A stretch of DNA of 64,000 nt from the NCBI GenBank assembly GCA_016794785.1, contig JAEUHC010000019.1, forward strand, positions 124,001-188,000, written 5' to 3'. The notes beneath the pieces are model-generated. The model worked only from the letters and a program-made list of their open reading frames with translations. It was not told where the DNA came from and did no database searches. The translations under genes were made by a program, and so were the position numbers. Shown piece after piece: positions 50,858 to 58,457 of this stretch. Source of the stretch: Opitutaceae bacterium (GTDB taxonomy: Bacteria > Verrucomicrobiota > Verrucomicrobiia > Opitutales > Opitutaceae). The first letter of the stretch is position 1; the number at the start of each line of letters is the position of its first letter.

Positions 50858-51790
50858 TCAAGCCTGCGGCTCGGCGGCGATGCGCCGGAGATACGCGCCG
50901 TAGGACGACTTGCCGAGCTTGGCGATGTTGGCGTCGAGGCCGGCGCGGTCGATCCACCCTTTGCGGAAGGCGATTTCCTCGAGGCAGGCGATCTTCAGGC
51001 CCTGGCGGTTTTCGATGACGGAGACAAACTGGCCGGCTTCGAGCAACGAGTCGTGTGTGCCGGTGTCGAGCCAGGCGGTGCCGCGGCCGAGCAGTTCGAC
51101 GTGGAGGTTGCCCGTCTCGAGGTAGAGCCGGTTGAGATCGGTGATTTCGAGTTCGCCGCGCTTCGAGGGCTTGAGCGTGCGCGAGCGGCGGACGACATCG
51201 GCGTCGTAGAAATAGATGCCAGGGATCGCGTAGTTTGACTTGGGCTGCTGGGGTTTTTCCTCGAGCGAAAGCACGCGGCCATCGGGCGAAAACTCCACGA
51301 CGCCGTAGCTCTTGGGATCGGCGACGTGGTAGCCGAAGATGGTGGCGCCCGACGCGCGCTCACCGGCGCGTTCAAGGGAGCGGACGAAGTCGTGGCCGTA
51401 GAAAAGATTGTCGCCGAGCACGAGGGCGGCGGGCTCGTCCTTGAGGAAGCCGGTGTCGCCCGCGATGTGGAAGGCTTGGGCGAGTCCGTCGGGGCTGGGT
51501 TGTTCGGCGTAGGAGAGCTTGAGGCCGAGGTTGGCGCCGTCGCCGAGGAGTTTCTTGAAGAGCGGAAGATCGGTGGGGGTGGAGATGACGAGGATCTCGC
51601 GGATGCCGGCGAGCATCAGGACCGACAGCGGGTAGTAAACCATCGGCTTGTCGTAAACCGGCATGAGCTGCTTGCTCACGGCGATGGTGAGGGGGAAGAG
51701 GCGTGTGCCGGAGCCGCCGGCGAGGATGATGCCCCGCCGCGAAGCGGCGGTGGGCGATGGGGGCTGGGCGATGGGCGATGGGTTAGGCAC
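50858..51790 (-). CDS. rmlA: Glucose-1-phosphate thymidylyltransferase
   Basis: 310 residues from GTG 51790 (a TTG at 51820 is possible; no ATG fits). Signature: GIILAGGSGTRLFPLTIAVS, then KPMVYYPLSVLMLAGIREIL, GDNLFYGHDFVRSLERAG and FVSVIENRQGLKIACLEEIA. RmlA makes dTDP-glucose from glucose-1-phosphate and dTTP, the first step to dTDP-L-rhamnose. The usual enzyme is about 290 residues; the extra N-terminal residues (PNPSPIAQPPSPTAASR) are translated from the repeat at 51751-51782. The start overlaps the end of the four-helix-bundle gene. Confidence 0.92.
   Translation of the reverse strand: MPNPSPIAQPPSPTAASRRGIILAGGSGTRLFPLTIAVSKQLMPVYDKPMVYYPLSVLMLAGIREILVISTPTDLPLFKKLLGDGANLGLKLSYAEQPSPDGLAQAFHIAGDTGFLKDEPAALVLGDNLFYGHDFVRSLERAGERASGATIFGYHVADPKSYGVVEFSPDGRVLSLEEKPQQPKSNYAIPGIYFYDADVVRRSRTLKPSKRGELEITDLNRLYLETGNLHVELLGRGTAWLDTGTHDSLLEAGQFVSVIENRQGLKIACLEEIAFRKGWIDRAGLDANIAKLGKSSYGAYLRRIAAEPQA
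51751..51782. repeat. GGCGATGGGC-family repeat (R2)
   Basis: Three degenerate units on the plus strand, TGGGCGATGGGGGC followed by TGGGCGATGGGCGATGGG. It lies at the junction of rmlA and the four-helix-bundle gene and is translated as the N-terminal extension of RmlA. It ends one base before the stop codon of the four-helix-bundle gene. Confidence 0.7.
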
Positions 51791-52136
51791 GAGAAGAGCG
51801 GGCTTTGATGAGGGCGCCAAGTTGGCGAGCTACGGTGGCGGCGGTTTCTAGGAGAGGCTTGACGGTCGATTCAGGCAGGGCGCCGACTTCGGAGGCAATT
51901 TCCAATTGGGTCCGCAGCTCGGCGAGCGAACCTTTCGCGATGTAGAAACAGCGGACGCAGTCCTTGTCGGTGTCGCGCTCGTCCCCTTCCGCGATGTTTG
52001 AGGGAACACTTGCCGCTGCGCGCCGAATTTGATCGCGGAGGCCGAAATCGCGCAGCCCTTCGGTCGCGCGGTAAGTGGAAACAGCCAAGGCCTTGGCCTC
52101 ATTCCAGACGCGTAGATCATGAAAGCCCGTGCCCAT
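51783..52136 (-). CDS. Four-helix-bundle protein of the 23S rRNA intervening-sequence type
   Basis: 117 residues from ATG 52136. The family signature is complete: FHDLRVWNEAKALAVSTYRA at the start, LRDQIRRAAASVPSNIAEGD in the middle and YIAKGSLAELRTQLEIASEV after it. These proteins (TIGR02436/S23 family) were first found in intervening sequences of 23S rRNA genes but are also scattered singly in genomes; they form pentamers, and their function is unclear. Here the gene interrupts the rmlB-rmlA order, has repeat R2 at its 3' end and repeat R3 at its 5' end, and takes its ATG from R3. That suggests arrival as a small cassette. Confidence 0.88.
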   Translation of the reverse strand: MGTGFHDLRVWNEAKALAVSTYRATEGLRDFGLRDQIRRAAASVPSNIAEGDERDTDKDCVRCFYIAKGSLAELRTQLEIASEVGALPESTVKPLLETAATVARQLGALIKARSSRA

Positions 52137-52162
52137 CGCCTATCGCCCGCGGCCCATCGCCC
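52131..52162. repeat. GGCGATGGGC-family repeat (R3)
   Basis: Minus-strand units; 52131-52148 is the exact reverse complement of the 18-mer at 50794-50811, and a further GCCCATCGCC unit lies at 52152-52161. It sits between rmlB and the four-helix-bundle gene and contains the start codon of the latter (CGATGGGC). Confidence 0.78.
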
Positions 52163-52165
52163 GCT

Positions 52166-53218
52166 TCAGGCCTTGCCCAGCCGCTGGAGTTTGTAGGAGC
52201 CGTCGAGGATAGACTGCCACCACGGCTGGTGGTCGAGATACCATTGGACGGTTTTGCGGAAGCCCGAGGTGTGATCCTGCTTCGGCGTCCAGCCGAGTTC
52301 GCGTTTGATCTTCGAGGCGTCGATGGCGTAGCGGAGATCGTGGCCGGGGCGATCGGTGACGAAGCTGATCTGTGAGTCGTATTTCTTGCCGTCGGCGCGG
52401 GGGCGGAGTTCGTCGAGCAGCGAGCAGAGCAGGCGGACGAGGTCGATGTTCCGGCGCTCGTTGTTGCCCCCGATGTTGTAGGTCTGGCCGAGCCGACCTT
52501 TGGCGATCACGGCGTGCAAGGCCTCGGCGTGATCGACGACGTAGAGCCAGTCGCGGATGTTCTCGCCCTTGCCGTAAACCGGAATCGGGTCGCCGCGCAG
52601 GGCCTTGAGAATGACGACGGGGATCAGTTTCTCGGGGAACTGGTAGGGGCCGTAGTTGTTGGAGCAGTTGGTGACGAGAACAGGGAGACGATAGGTGTCG
52701 GCCCACGCGCGCGCGAGGTGATCAGAGGCGGCCTTGCTGGCCGAATAGGGCGAGTGCGGATCGTAGGGCGTCTCCTCGGTGAAGAGACCGGTGTCGCCGA
52801 GGGACCCGTAAACCTCGTCGGTCGAGACATGGAGGAAACGGAAGCGATCCTTGGCGGGACCGGTGAGTTTCTCGAAGTGCGCTCGGGCGGCCTGAAGCAG
52901 CGTGAAGGTGCCGACTACGTTGGTTTGGATGAACGCGCCGGGTCCGTCGATCGAGCGATCGACATGGCTCTCGGCGGCGAGGTGCATGATCCAGTCGGGT
53001 TGGAACTCGGCGAAGAGTTTCGCCATCGCAGCGGCATCGCAGATGTCGGCCTGCGCGAAACGGTAGCGGGGATTGGCCGCGAGGTCGTCGAGGGAGTGGC
53101 GGTTGCCCGCGTAGGTGAGGACGTCGACGTTGAGCACCGAATGGCCGGTGGTCGTGACGAGGAGGCGGACGAGGTTGCTGCCGATGAAGCCGGCGCCGCC
53201 GGTGACGAGGATGTTCAC
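52166..53218 (-). CDS. rmlB: dTDP-glucose 4,6-dehydratase
   Basis: 350 residues from GTG 53218, giving the usual start MNILVTGGAGFIGSNLVRLL; TTG 53224 would add two residues. Other signatures: FLHVSTDEVYGSLGDTGLFT with the Thr and Asp-Glu of the dehydratase active site, and YSASKAASDHLARAW with catalytic Tyr and Lys. NCSNNYGPYQFPEKLIPVVI and RDWLYVVDHAEALHAVI follow. The enzyme converts dTDP-glucose to dTDP-4-keto-6-deoxyglucose. It lies between the epimerase/reductase gene and the repeat-flanked cassette, in one transcription direction with rmlA. Confidence 0.94.
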   Translation of the reverse strand: MNILVTGGAGFIGSNLVRLLVTTTGHSVLNVDVLTYAGNRHSLDDLAANPRYRFAQADICDAAAMAKLFAEFQPDWIMHLAAESHVDRSIDGPGAFIQTNVVGTFTLLQAARAHFEKLTGPAKDRFRFLHVSTDEVYGSLGDTGLFTEETPYDPHSPYSASKAASDHLARAWADTYRLPVLVTNCSNNYGPYQFPEKLIPVVILKALRGDPIPVYGKGENIRDWLYVVDHAEALHAVIAKGRLGQTYNIGGNNERRNIDLVRLLCSLLDELRPRADGKKYDSQISFVTDRPGHDLRYAIDASKIKRELGWTPKQDHTSGFRKTVQWYLDHQPWWQSILDGSYKLQRLGKA

Positions 53219-53270
53219 GGACAAGTTGAGAGTTGAGGGCTGAGAATGGAGGAAGCGAGCAGCGGGCCGA

Positions 53271-54143
53271 CTAGGCGGCGCGTTGCCAGCGGGCGAGGTC
53301 GCGGGCGATGGCTTCGTGGACCTCGGTCATCTTGATGCCGACACTCGCGAGCTTGGAGGAGTCCATCGTGCAGTTGGACCGCGGGGTCTTGGCGGCGAGG
53401 TTCATGAACTCGGTCTCGTCCTTGAAGAACGAGAACTCCTTGTTCGCGACGCCGCTTTTCTTGATCGCCGCGACGACTTCGTGGGTCGTGACGTGGCCGG
53501 GGTTGGTGACGTTGTAGAGGCCGAAGGGCACGCGCTTTTCCCAGCAGGCGAACGTGGCGGTCACGAACTCCTCGAGCTGGGAGACGGAGTTGGTGGCCGC
53601 GAGCAGGCGAGGATAGCGGATGAGCTTGGTGAGGTAGTTGCGCGGGTTGTCCACTTGGTCGAACGGAATGCGCAGGCGCCAGATGTAGAGGTCGGGCTTG
53701 CCGGCGAGGACTTCCTCGCCGAGGGCCTTGGTGCCGGAGTAGAAAGAGCAGTTGTTGGTGCGGAAGGTGAAGTTCGGCGTGTCGGCTTCGGTGAAGCCGC
53801 GGCCATCGGGGCGCGAGCCGGTGAAGATGCAGCCCGATGAGACGTGGCCCCATGGCACGCCCGCGGCGGCGCAGGCGTCGGCGACGATGCCAGGGAGGAC
53901 GGCGTTGCCGAAGAGGCACTCGTGCTTGTGCAGTTCGCAGGCATCGACGTTGGGTTTGCCGGTGTAGCCAGCGGCGTTGATGAGGAAGGCCGGTTTGTCG
54001 CGGAGGAGCGCGGCGCGGAGCGTGGCGACGTTGGAGTAGTCGACCTCGGCGCGGCGCAGATTACGGAACGGGATGCCCTTGCGGGTGAGCAGGGCCTGAT
54101 ATGCGGTGCCGACGTAGCCGGAACCTCCGAGCAGATAGATCAT
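53271..54143 (-). CDS. Bifunctional nucleotide-rhamnose epimerase/reductase (plant NRS/ER-like)
   Basis: 290 residues. It is an SDR with GGSGYVGTAYQALL at the start and Tyr135/Lys139 in YSGTKALGEE. The sequence follows the plant and giant-virus UDP-4-keto-rhamnose 3,5-epimerase/4-reductase more closely than RmlD: AAGYTGKPNVDACELHKHE, SSGCIFTGSRPDGRGF, EADTPNFTF, LRIPFDQVDNPRNYLTKLIR, GLYNVTNPGHVTTHEVV and PRSNCTMDSSKLASVGIKM. Cys105 in GCIF and Lys173 in RNYLTK correspond to residues implicated in epimerisation in the plant enzyme. It would do both last steps to dTDP-L-rhamnose, which explains the absence of rmlC and rmlD in the operon. Activity is inferred. Confidence 0.83.
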   Translation of the reverse strand: MIYLLGGSGYVGTAYQALLTRKGIPFRNLRRAEVDYSNVATLRAALLRDKPAFLINAAGYTGKPNVDACELHKHECLFGNAVLPGIVADACAAAGVPWGHVSSGCIFTGSRPDGRGFTEADTPNFTFRTNNCSFYSGTKALGEEVLAGKPDLYIWRLRIPFDQVDNPRNYLTKLIRYPRLLAATNSVSQLEEFVTATFACWEKRVPFGLYNVTNPGHVTTHEVVAAIKKSGVANKEFSFFKDETEFMNLAAKTPRSNCTMDSSKLASVGIKMTEVHEAIARDLARWQRAA

Positions 54144-54220
54144 GGAAAGCGGGAAGGGAAGCGGTGTTGGGGCAGGTGAACAAGGGTTTTTCCGGGTGGT
54201 TGCTACGGCCGGAAATCAGA

Positions 54221-54253
54221 CAAAAAAGCCGCGCCCGGTAATGGGCGCGGCTT
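54221..54253 (-). terminator. Rho-independent terminator of the TonB receptor gene
   Basis: Read on the minus strand: GCCGCGCCC, loop ATTACC, GGGCGCGGC, then TTTTTT. The nine-pair stem (eleven with flanking A-T pairs) lies about 43 bases after the stop of the receptor gene at 54296. Confidence 0.9.
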
Positions 54254-54295
54254 GCTGGGAATCTTTAGCCGCACATTGCGGCCGGGAAGGCTCGA

Positions 54296-57200
54296 TCAGA
54301 AGCGCACTGTGGCGCCGAACTGCACGCGCCAGCGGCTCGCGATGTTGTCGATGGTCCAGTTGGCGGGATCGGCCGTGTAAGTCGGGACGAGCTGGCCTTG
54401 GGCATTGTATGAGGCGTTGCCCATCTGGCGGCGGTAGAAGACAGCGTTGTTCTGGGCGGTAAAGAGCTCAACGTAGCCAAACGTCTTTCGGCTGAGCCAG
54501 TAGCCGAAATTGATAAAGTCGAAGAACAGCTCGACTTCGAGCGGCTGGTAGATCGGCAGCTTCTGCGTGAGGCGCAGATCGAGCTGGTTGATCCAAGGCT
54601 GGACGAAGGAATTGCGCGGGGCGTAGGAGCCGGCGAATTTGTTGAGGCCGCTGCTTTGAAGAAAGGCGAAATAGCCTGCCTGCTGGGCGGCGTTCATTGC
54701 GGCGAGCGAGATCTTCGTGTCGTTCGGGCCGGTGGGCACATAGACGAGGTCGTTGGAGGCGACACCGTCGCCATTCACGTCGTTGGCGTAGGTGAAGGAA
54801 TAAGGGTTCCCGGTGCGGCCCTCGTAATACAGCGAGGCCGTGGTGCGCCAGCCCTTCTTGAACTCGAGGCGTTTGGCGAGGGTGAGTTGCACGCGGTCGC
54901 GGATCTCGAAGTCGGAGCGCTGCACCTCGACGGTGTTTTGATTGAAGACCGCGTTGCGACTCCAGCCGTCGACGGCGACCGTCTGGCCGACGGCTTGGGC
55001 TTCCTCCGAACGGCCGCGGGTGTAGGTGAAGCCGTAGGACCAGTTGTTCTTCATCGGGCGATTGAGGCCGAGGGAGACGTAGGTGCTGCCGCCCTCGCGG
55101 ATGTTGCGCACCCGGATCACATTGGTGAAGGCCAGGCTGGTGGCGCCGGCGGTGGTGGCGCCTCCGTTGAAGCGCTGGCGGCCATCGAGGCCGACCGCCG
55201 GGCCGCTGGTGGCGGTGACGACGAGAGGCTTGATGTTCAGATTGTCGGTGAACAGGGCTTTGTCGGTCAGCGTGTGGATGATCTCGACGGTGGCGATTGA
55301 GTCGAGGAAGGGCAGCTTGCGCTCGGCGGCGAGGTTGCCGCGCCAGACGGCGGGAAGCTTGAGCTTGTTCTGCAGAAGGTTGATCTCGCGGCGGGCGTTG
55401 GGATCTAGGTCGACGGCGGAGGCGCCGATGGGGTTGGCAAAGTCGAAGCTGTTGCGCAGGTAGGTGGCGAGCTGCGGAGCCGCGGCGCCCGTGACGAGCT
55501 GGTTGAAGCGGCCGACGCCCGTGTTGCCATAGGCGTTGGAGATGAAGACCCACGGGGCGCGGCCCGTGAAGTAGCCGAAGCCGCCGCGGAGTTGCATGGT
55601 GCGGGCTTCATCCACGGACCAATTGAAGCCGAGACGGGGCGACACGATCTTGGTGCCGTCGACGTTGCCGTCGTTGCGGAGGCCGAAGGTATTCAGGAAC
55701 GCTTGGTTCAGCGGCGGTCGGGAGTCGGACTCGACGAAGTCGAAGCGCGCGCCGGCAGTGAGGCTGAGCCTGTCGCTCACATCCCATTTGCCCTGGCCGA
55801 AGACGCCCGTGATCGAGAAGTTCGAAATATCGGCGGCGGGCGTGCCCGTGACGTAGAGGGAACGGGCATACACCGTGGGTCGGTCGGCCGCGAGGTCGGC
55901 CAGGCTCGCGTAGTCGAAAAGGCCGTAGGAGGCCTGGCGGAAGAGATTGAAGAAATCGCTCTCCTCGCGGTCGAAGCCGGCGGTGAACGTGAAGTTCTTC
56001 CAGAAATAGTCGGCGTTGCCGCTGTAACTCTCGGTGTTGACGCGGATGATGTTGCCGTGACGGAACTGCTCGGTGCCGACGACGATGACGCCGGTGCCCG
56101 TGACCGGGCGGCCATCGGAGCCAATGCCGCTGGCGCCAAAGACGCGGACCTCCGGGAAGACAACGGGCGACGCAGTGAGCTGCTCGTAGGAAGTCTTGGC
56201 CCATTTGAACTCGGACTTGAGGGCCGCGCTCCACTGGTTGTTCAGCGTGGCCGCCCAGACCTCCTCGGTGCGGTTCTGCGAGTAGTAGTTCGAGGTGAGC
56301 GCGGTGCCGCGCGTGGCGGCCGGGCCCGCCGCGCCGAGGATGCCGGTGAACGTGCCGCCAATGCCGTTGGAGCGGCCGAATTGCGGCAGGGTGCCCACGG
56401 TCTCGTTGTAGCGGACGGAGAGGCGGTGGTCCTTGGTGATATTCCAGTCGATTTTGTAGAGCTTCTTCTCCTCCTCGGTGGTCAAGGAGCTGGCTCCGCC
56501 AAATGAACCGATGTCGAAGGTCTTGCCCGAAGCGGTGCGGATGGCCGCGAAGGCGTTGGTGAGCGCGGTGAGCGAGGCGGCATCGGGCACCATCGTGGGC
56601 TCGGAGGCAACCTGCGTGCGCTCGAATTTCTCATAGTTGCCGAAGAAGAAGATTTTGTTCTTCCAGAGAGGCCCGCCGAGGGTGGCGCCCCACGTCTCGC
56701 GCTTGTCGAGGGGGCGTTTGCCCGCAAAGGCGCCGATTACATCGGCGTCGGCATATTTCTGATCGGTGTAGTAGCCGTAGATCGAGCCGCGGAAGTTGTT
56801 GGTGCCGGAACGGGTGACGACGTTCACGGAAGCGCCGGTGAAGCCGCTCAGGCGCACGTCGTAAGGCGCGACGGAGACAGCCACCTGCTCGGCGGTCTCA
56901 AGCGAGAGGGGGTTGAAGAAGGACTGGAGGCCGGAGGCGTTGAGGCCGAACTGGTCGTTGATGCGCGCGCCGTCGAGCGTGATGGAGTTGAAGCGGTTGT
57001 TCTGGCCGACGGCAGTGAGCATCGCCTCCTGGCGATCGCCAAAGACATTACGGAGCGTCACCGCGGAGTTGGTGCGCGCCATGTCGGCGAACGAGCGCTG
57101 GGCCGTAGGCTGCGCGAGCAAGCGTTCGCGTGTCAGGAGCGACGCCGCGCCGACTGCGGTCGAGTCGAGATCGGTGGTGGTGCCGGCGACCGTGAATTTT

Positions 57201-57568
57201 TCCATGACGACCACGTCTGCCGGTGGGAGGGTGACGTTAATATCGATGTCCTGCCCGAGTTCGGTGATAATCTCGGTGGTCTCGGACGCTTTCTTGCCAG
57301 GCGCATTGGCGACCAGGGTGTAGGGTCCACCGACGATGAGGCCGCGGAAATAGTAGCGCCCGGTCTCGGTGGCAGTCGCCGTGTAAGTCGTGCCAGTGGG
57401 CAGGTGAGTGGCGGTGAGGGTGGCACCGGCGACCGGACGGCCGCCGCTGTCGCGCACCACGCCGGTGAGACCCGAGGAAACTACACCTTGGGCGGCAGCA
57501 AACGGCGCCGCGATAAACGCCAGGCACGCGAAAATCACGCGAGCCAAGGAAAGACAGGACTTTTTCAT
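54296..57568 (-). CDS. TonB-dependent receptor, Oar-like, with carboxypeptidase-regulatory domain
   Basis: 1090 residues from ATG 57568 (signal peptide MKKSCLSLARVIFACLAFIA). A regulatory-like beta-sandwich follows (about 30-115: SSGLTGVVRDSGGRPVAGAT, TETGRYYFRGLIVGGPYTLV), then the plug (NNRFNSITLDGARINDQFGL, SVNVVTRSGTNNFRGSIYGY) and a very large barrel (RWRVQFGATVRF at the end). The layout is that of Oar/TonB proteins of myxobacteria and acidobacteria, which also take part in signalling and protein secretion, not only uptake. It lies inside the glycan region with its own promoter-like site and terminator, so it may be regulated independently. Confidence 0.88.
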   Translation of the reverse strand: MKKSCLSLARVIFACLAFIAAPFAAAQGVVSSGLTGVVRDSGGRPVAGATLTATHLPTGTTYTATATETGRYYFRGLIVGGPYTLVANAPGKKASETTEIITELGQDIDINVTLPPADVVVMEKFTVAGTTTDLDSTAVGAASLLTRERLLAQPTAQRSFADMARTNSAVTLRNVFGDRQEAMLTAVGQNNRFNSITLDGARINDQFGLNASGLQSFFNPLSLETAEQVAVSVAPYDVRLSGFTGASVNVVTRSGTNNFRGSIYGYYTDQKYADADVIGAFAGKRPLDKRETWGATLGGPLWKNKIFFFGNYEKFERTQVASEPTMVPDAASLTALTNAFAAIRTASGKTFDIGSFGGASSLTTEEEKKLYKIDWNITKDHRLSVRYNETVGTLPQFGRSNGIGGTFTGILGAAGPAATRGTALTSNYYSQNRTEEVWAATLNNQWSAALKSEFKWAKTSYEQLTASPVVFPEVRVFGASGIGSDGRPVTGTGVIVVGTEQFRHGNIIRVNTESYSGNADYFWKNFTFTAGFDREESDFFNLFRQASYGLFDYASLADLAADRPTVYARSLYVTGTPAADISNFSITGVFGQGKWDVSDRLSLTAGARFDFVESDSRPPLNQAFLNTFGLRNDGNVDGTKIVSPRLGFNWSVDEARTMQLRGGFGYFTGRAPWVFISNAYGNTGVGRFNQLVTGAAAPQLATYLRNSFDFANPIGASAVDLDPNARREINLLQNKLKLPAVWRGNLAAERKLPFLDSIATVEIIHTLTDKALFTDNLNIKPLVVTATSGPAVGLDGRQRFNGGATTAGATSLAFTNVIRVRNIREGGSTYVSLGLNRPMKNNWSYGFTYTRGRSEEAQAVGQTVAVDGWSRNAVFNQNTVEVQRSDFEIRDRVQLTLAKRLEFKKGWRTTASLYYEGRTGNPYSFTYANDVNGDGVASNDLVYVPTGPNDTKISLAAMNAAQQAGYFAFLQSSGLNKFAGSYAPRNSFVQPWINQLDLRLTQKLPIYQPLEVELFFDFINFGYWLSRKTFGYVELFTAQNNAVFYRRQMGNASYNAQGQLVPTYTADPANWTIDNIASRWRVQFGATVRF

Positions 57569-57620
57569 GGTGTGGGAACGGATGGATTTCTGCGGTTGGA
57601 AAACAGGTGTTGGTGCGGGA

Positions 57621-57648
57621 TTCATACCAATCACGAGGCAGAAGCCAA
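57621..57648 (-). promoter_or_regulatory. Putative promoter of the Oar-like receptor gene
   Basis: On the minus strand, TTGGCT (57648-57643), a 16-base spacer, and TATGAA (57626-57621), about 52 bases before the start codon. Each hexamer matches the sigma-70 consensus in four of six positions. Tentative. Confidence 0.35.
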
Positions 57649-57681
57649 TGAAAAGCTCTGCCCGGCGGTGTGACGATGCGG

Positions 57682-58446
57682 TTACTTTCGGCGATAGTCG
57701 CCGCGGCTGAAATACTTCTCCAGCCAGACGTAGGCGCAGATGAAGAAATAGCGGCTGCCCATTTCCTTGATCTTGAGCTTGGCGACGCCGTATTTCCGGT
57801 TCCGCCACGAGATGGGGGTGACGGCGAAATTGAAGCCGCGGACGATGGCCTTGAGCGGGAGCTCGACCGTCAGGTTGAAGTGAGGCGCAAGCAGCGGGCG
57901 GCAGCCGTCGATCACGGTGCGGCGATAGGCCTTGAAGGCGTTGGTGGTGTCGTTGAGCGGGATGCCGAAGCCGACCTTCACGAGGAAATTGGCGATGCGG
58001 TTCACGAAGAGCTTCACGCGCGGGTAGTCGATGACCTTGCCGCCCTTCATGAAGCGGCTGCCAAACGCGCAGTCGTGGCCTTCGTTGAGCAGGCGCCAAT
58101 AGGTCACGGCATCGGTTGCCGAATCCGAGGCGTCGGCCATCATGATCACGACGGCGTCGCCGCGGCTGTGATCGAGTCCCCAGATGATGGCGCGGCCGAA
58201 GCCGTGAGCCCCGCTGGCATTCTGCGTGGGGGCGAGGGCGGAAATCTTTTGGCGAAGCTCCTGCAGGACAGCCCACGTGCGGTCGCTGCTGCCGTCGTCC
58301 ACCACGACGATTTCATGCGGGATGCCGGCGGTGTTGAAGGTCTCGTGGATTTCCTGCAACGTCCCGGGCAGCGACTCCTCCTCGTCACGGGCGGGGATGA
58401 CGACGGAGAAAAGCGACAGCGGGGCCGCGGTGGCGGACGATGGCAC
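57682..58446 (-). CDS. Family 2 glycosyltransferase (DPM1-like, without C-terminal membrane helices)
   Basis: 254 residues from GTG 58446; a TTG at 58461 that overlaps the upstream stop would give 259. No ATG fits. The GT-A domain begins LFSVVIPARDEEESLPGTLQ and contains EIVVVDDGSSDRTWAVLQEL, the acidic motif in VIMMADASDSATDAVTYWRL, and SRFMKGGKVIDYPRVKLFVN. The last is typical of dolichyl/polyprenyl-phosphate mannose or glucose synthases, but only a weak hydrophobic segment is present near the end (FFICAYVWLEKYFSRG). It is downstream of, and nearly overlaps, the epimerase gene. Confidence 0.85.
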   Translation of the reverse strand: MPSSATAAPLSLFSVVIPARDEEESLPGTLQEIHETFNTAGIPHEIVVVDDGSSDRTWAVLQELRQKISALAPTQNASGAHGFGRAIIWGLDHSRGDAVVIMMADASDSATDAVTYWRLLNEGHDCAFGSRFMKGGKVIDYPRVKLFVNRIANFLVKVGFGIPLNDTTNAFKAYRRTVIDGCRPLLAPHFNLTVELPLKAIVRGFNFAVTPISWRNRKYGVAKLKIKEMGSRYFFICAYVWLEKYFSRGDYRRK

Positions 58447-58457
58447 GGCGGGCTTTT

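Noticed and set aside
51732..51750. Hairpin CCGCCGC/GCGGCGG considered as a terminator
   Set aside because: It lies inside the rmlA coding sequence near its start and has no T-run.
53222..53255. GTTGAGAGTTGAGGGCTGAG, short direct repeats between rmlB and the epimerase/reductase gene
   Set aside because: Only two to three imperfect units and no second copy was seen in the window, so it is not reported as a repeat family.
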